Shown in pieces: positions 61,519 to 64,000 of a DNA stretch of 64,000 nt. Numbering within the stretch: the first letter of the stretch is position 1; every line of letters begins with the position of its first letter. The position numbers and the translations under genes are program-made. The notes beneath the pieces are model-generated. The model saw only the letters and a list, made by a program, of their open reading frames with translations. It had not been told where the DNA came from and did no database searches. This DNA is from Leptospira broomii serovar Hurstbridge str. 5399. Its GTDB lineage: Bacteria > Spirochaetota > Leptospiria > Leptospirales > Leptospiraceae. Location of the stretch: positions 126,501-190,500 of the forward strand of contig NZ_AHMO02000004.1 of the NCBI RefSeq assembly GCF_000243715.2, read 5' to 3'.

Positions 61519-61683
61519 TTTAGAACACCTCCGGATTTTTCGAAAAATTATTATCCATTCAACTTTTATTCAAGAAGGACACAAATCTAATTACAACAAA
61601 ATTTCCCGTAAACTCGAATCATTTCGTAAAATGAAGCCTTGAAAAATAATAAAGCCAATAAATTTATCCCTCAAACGAGTAGT

Positions 61684-61845
61684 ATGAAATCTATATTATG
61701 TAAAATTGAAAGTTATAGTACGATTCAACAAGCTTATGAAATACATTTATGGAAGAAAGTTGCCTATCATGAATACGTAAAAAGGAAACCCGGTGACGAT
61801 TATATTCCGTTTGAAGGAACCGCCCCGCTCAATTTAGCTTTTTAA
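61684..61845 (+). CDS. Hypothetical small protein, 53 residues
   Basis: A basic peptide (KIESYSTIQQAYEIHLWKKVAYHEY, ending PFEGTAPLNLAF) with a plausible amphipathic helix. The frame begins at a TTG at 61639, but I prefer the ATG at 61684. No good ribosome-binding site is seen. It may be a real small gene or chance. Confidence 0.35.
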   Translation: MKSILCKIESYSTIQQAYEIHLWKKVAYHEYVKRKPGDDYIPFEGTAPLNLAF

Positions 61846-61900
61846 AATCCGATTGAGAAACGGAAATGTCCCTCATGAATTGCATCGGATCGAACGAAAG

Positions 61901-61935
61901 CTTCCGGATCCGATTTGGATTATTTGATCCGGAAG
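61901..61935. repeat. Stem-loop with 10-bp arms
   Basis: CTTCCGGATC at 61901-61910 pairs with GATCCGGAAG at 61926-61935 around a 15-base loop. No T-run follows on the plus strand, so a terminator role for the small ORF just upstream is uncertain. Confidence 0.45.
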
Positions 61936-62426
61936 GAATATTACCTAGTGACGCTAGAGTAGATACCCTCTCAACTGAAAATAAGGAAAGGTAAGATGAG
62001 TAGAAAAGAAAAGTAATCTTATGAGTTTAAAGAAAGGACTGTAAGCTAACGATTTCCAGTTCATTTACATTAAAAAAAGTTTCCTGTCGTTAGAAATAAG
62101 TTATTTCTTATTGAGACAATAGAAGGTTGAATACTTGAAAAAGGCCGATAGGTGGAAGCTGAAAGGTAGGTTCATATAGGATTCGGAATATGCAACTTCG
62201 GGAAATTGCGTTAAAAATCGGCTGCACTCTAGTTCATAAGATTGCTATAAGCGGTGAGTTTGTAGTATTCTCGTCTGCTCCGATCAACTGCGCGAACTCT
62301 TTAACAAATCAGGATTGCTTCTTCGGCTATAGATAGCTAATTTATTCCTTATCATTACTATTTATAAATACTACTTCTTCGTAAATATTCCTTGAAAATC
62401 TATTTGGACAGAAATGATGCTGTCAC

Positions 62427-62756
62427 ATGGGAATAAGTAAGACGGAATTATTTAACAAAAGACAAAACAAAATCGCGTCTTATGCGAAAGCCTTGGGGCA
62501 TCCCGCTCGAATTGCCATCATTGAATCGATTCTTAAGAGAAAAGCTTGCATTTGCGGGGATTTAGTCGATGAACTAAGTTTAGCTCAAGCCACCGTTTCC
62601 CAACATTTAAAAGCGCTTAAAGAAGTCGGTATTATTAAGGGAACCATCGAAGGTCCTTCCATTTGCTATTGCATTGATGAAAAATCCTGGAAGGAAATTC
62701 GGGAGTATTTCGGTTTTCTTTTATCCCAAAACCCGGAAACTAAAATTTCCTGCTAA
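62427..62756 (+). CDS. arsR: ArsR-family arsenite-responsive repressor
   Basis: A 109-residue winged-helix metalloregulator. Cys41 and Cys43 (KACICGDL) lie at the start of the DNA-binding helix, the As(III) site of ArsR, with further Cys80 and Cys82 (SICYCID) and a Cys near the C-terminus. The recognition helix is LAQATVSQHLKAL. It precedes acr3 by 41 bases, in which a separate promoter and palindrome lie. Confidence 0.9.
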   Translation: MGISKTELFNKRQNKIASYAKALGHPARIAIIESILKRKACICGDLVDELSLAQATVSQHLKALKEVGIIKGTIEGPSICYCIDEKSWKEIREYFGFLLSQNPETKISC

Positions 62757-62762
62757 TATCAC

Positions 62763-62797
62763 TTGACATTAATCGTAATATTGCGATAAATCAATTA
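62763..62797 (+). promoter_or_regulatory. acr3 promoter with ArsR operator, probably leaderless
   Basis: TTGACA at 62763-62768 and ATAAAT at 62786-62791 are 17 bases apart. Between them lies ATCG-TAATATTG-CGAT (62772-62787), a palindrome of the ArsR type. The ATG of acr3 at 62798 is only about 6 bases from the -10 box, with no Shine-Dalgarno. Confidence 0.6.
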
Positions 62798-63883
62798 ATG
62801 TCTGACCTTATTCCCAAGAAAAAAAGATTATCTTTCATCGATCGATATTTGACCATCTGGATTTTTATAGGGATGGGTATCGGTATCGCAATATCTAAAT
62901 GGTTTCCAGGTTTTGTAGAATGGATTCGAAGAGGCGAATCGGGTGGGACTAATATTTCGATCGCGTTAGGGCTTATTTTTATGATGGTACCTCCTCTTGC
63001 AAAGGTAAACTACGCCAGGATCCCAAAGGCCTTTGGAAGAAAAGATCTCATCTTTTATTCTCTTTTTCTGAATTGGGTTCTCGGTCCCCTATTGATGTTT
63101 ATTTTGGCATTTCTCTTTTTTCCGGATAATCCCGAATATAGAGTGGGTTTAGTTTTAATCGGCGTGGCACGTTGTATCGCTATGGTTTTGGTTTGGAACG
63201 ATCTAGCTGACGGAGACCGGGAAGTAGCTGCCGGACTTGTTGCGTTAAACAGCGTCTTCCAATTACTGCTTTATGGTAGCCTCGCTTATTTCTATGTAAG
63301 CTTCCTTCCTGGCATTCTTGGCTTCCACGTTTCGAATATTGAAGTTAGGTACTGGGATATAGCCTCCAGTGTTCTTATTTATCTAGGAATTCCTTTCTTA
63401 TTAGGTTGGTTAATTAGAGTCGTTAGCATTTCCTTTAAAGGTGAAGAGTGGACAACTTCGAAATTTCTACCGATAATTTCTCCGATTACTTTAATTTTTC
63501 TTTTATTAACAATCGTCGTAATCTTCGGCTTGAAAGGCGACACGCTTTTGTTAATTCCGATGGATGTGGTTAGAATTGCTGCGCCTCTATTAATCTATTT
63601 TATAGTGATGTTCCTGCTTAGCTTCGGTTTTGGAATTCTATTAAAGGCGGATTATAGGAGAAATACTGCGATTTCATTTACGGCGGCCGGAAATAATTTC
63701 GAACTTGCGATTGCTGTCGCTATAGGAACTTTCGGGATTGGGTCCGGTCAAGCTTTCGTAGGAATTGTGGGTCCTCTTGTCGAAATCCCGACTCTCGTTT
63801 TGCTCGTAGAAATTTCCAAAATGTTCAGACGAAAGTTTTATTCAAAGGAAACAATTGTACGAATCACTTATACGGAACGTTGA
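62798..63883 (+). CDS. acr3: Arsenite efflux permease, ACR3 family
   Basis: An inner-membrane carrier of 361 residues with ten predicted helices that exports As(III). The essential Cys is in GVARCIAMVLVWNDLADGD (about residue 129), and the helix with FTAAGNNFELAIAVAIGTFG is the second signature. GPLVEIPTLV near the C-terminus carries the conserved Glu. It follows arsR and is controlled by the palindrome in its promoter. Confidence 0.93.
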   Translation: MSDLIPKKKRLSFIDRYLTIWIFIGMGIGIAISKWFPGFVEWIRRGESGGTNISIALGLIFMMVPPLAKVNYARIPKAFGRKDLIFYSLFLNWVLGPLLMFILAFLFFPDNPEYRVGLVLIGVARCIAMVLVWNDLADGDREVAAGLVALNSVFQLLLYGSLAYFYVSFLPGILGFHVSNIEVRYWDIASSVLIYLGIPFLLGWLIRVVSISFKGEEWTTSKFLPIISPITLIFLLLTIVVIFGLKGDTLLLIPMDVVRIAAPLLIYFIVMFLLSFGFGILLKADYRRNTAISFTAAGNNFELAIAVAIGTFGIGSGQAFVGIVGPLVEIPTLVLLVEISKMFRRKFYSKETIVRITYTER

Positions 63884-64000
63884 AGAAATTTCTTGAAAGC
63901 AGAGAAGCTGAATTTTACTTGATCAATGAATCAAGACGGAAGGTTTTGCTTCAACTTGCGAAAGCAATTAAGGAAGCAAAAGAAAGAAATAATTTCTCCG
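63880..64000 (+). CDS. Start of a probable low-molecular-weight phosphatase-type arsenate reductase (partial)
   Basis: The frame starts with a TTG overlapping the acr3 stop (TTGA) and is open to the window edge, 40 codons. LINESRRKVLLQLAKAIKE resembles the N-terminal helix of the longer LMW-phosphatase-like arsenate reductases found next to acr3 in many bacteria. The catalytic CTHNSRRS motif would lie beyond the window, so this is based on position and the helix only. Confidence 0.5.
   Translation, partial: MKKFLESREAEFYLINESRRKVLLQLAKAIKEAKERNNFS

Larger units (their letters stand above)
61519..62426. other. Mostly gene-free stretch of 900 bases
   Basis: Holds the small ORF at 61684-61845 and a stem-loop at 61901-61935. 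Beyond these no gene, RNA or repeat is supported. Confidence 0.45.

Noticed and set aside
1..64000. CRISPR arrays, tRNA genes, rRNA genes, prophage genes, replication origin
   Set aside because: No direct-repeat arrays, cloverleaf-like sequences, rRNA cores, phage structural genes or DnaA-box clusters were noticed on reading both strands.

Overview
The window looks like chromosomal DNA of a spirochaete, most probably a Leptospira of the saprophytic or intermediate type. This is inferred from the moderately low GC, a giant protein kinase fused to ATPase, GAF, SpoIIE-type phosphatase and TPR domains, many small stand-alone PilZ proteins, lipoproteins with loose spirochaetal lipoboxes, and decayed insertion sequences between compact operons. 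The species cannot be read from the sequence.

Positions 1-13400 hold an aromatic-ring degradation locus. A plus-strand operon (6934-13396) carries a C-C hydrolase, an extradiol dioxygenase, a flavin monooxygenase, 2-hydroxypentadienoate hydratase, acetaldehyde dehydrogenase and 4-hydroxy-2-oxovalerate aldolase: a full meta-cleavage route to pyruvate and acetyl-CoA. Divergent and facing operons add an ACMSD-like amidohydrolase, an EthD protein, a second extradiol dioxygenase, an FAH-family hydrolase, an SDR and a truncated flavoprotein. A TetR gene (4400-5041) sits in the middle. The same palindrome, TGAGA-N4-TCTCA, lies upstream of all four transcription units, so the locus looks like one regulon.

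Positions 13590-19300 contain an IS256-like end with a 39-codon ORF, a TonB-dependent receptor behind a cobalamin riboswitch, a decayed IS3-family orfA and two PilZ-like genes. Positions 19314-28982 form a carbohydrate-type catabolic locus: TetR regulators, SDR, a class II aldolase, a paralogue that has lost all its zinc ligands, a class III aminotransferase, an MFS transporter and an FGGY kinase. A second shared palindrome, CTCGAC-N4-GCCGAG, marks its promoters. Two paralogous epimerases flank a membrane SpoIIE phosphatase (27996-31919), followed by two small lipoproteins.

Positions 33242-37925 carry a TetR-controlled FMO-type monooxygenase, SDR and HAD phosphatase operon with a large symmetric operator. 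Positions 38006-46226 hold pseudogene debris, an arsenite methyltransferase, an ArsR-SRPBCC pair read from an apparently leaderless promoter, a partly decayed duplicated VOC/SRPBCC module, a HxlR regulator with a membrane protein, and a DGPF (YCII) protein coupled to an ECF42-type sigma factor.

From 46598 on there are more PilZ genes and a PilZ pseudogene, a phasin-like protein with a good terminator, the 1954-residue kinase/phosphatase, a membrane cytochrome, an IS256-derived miniature element, an FG-GAP lipoprotein and, at the right edge, an arsenic operon (arsR, acr3, start of a probable arsenate reductase).
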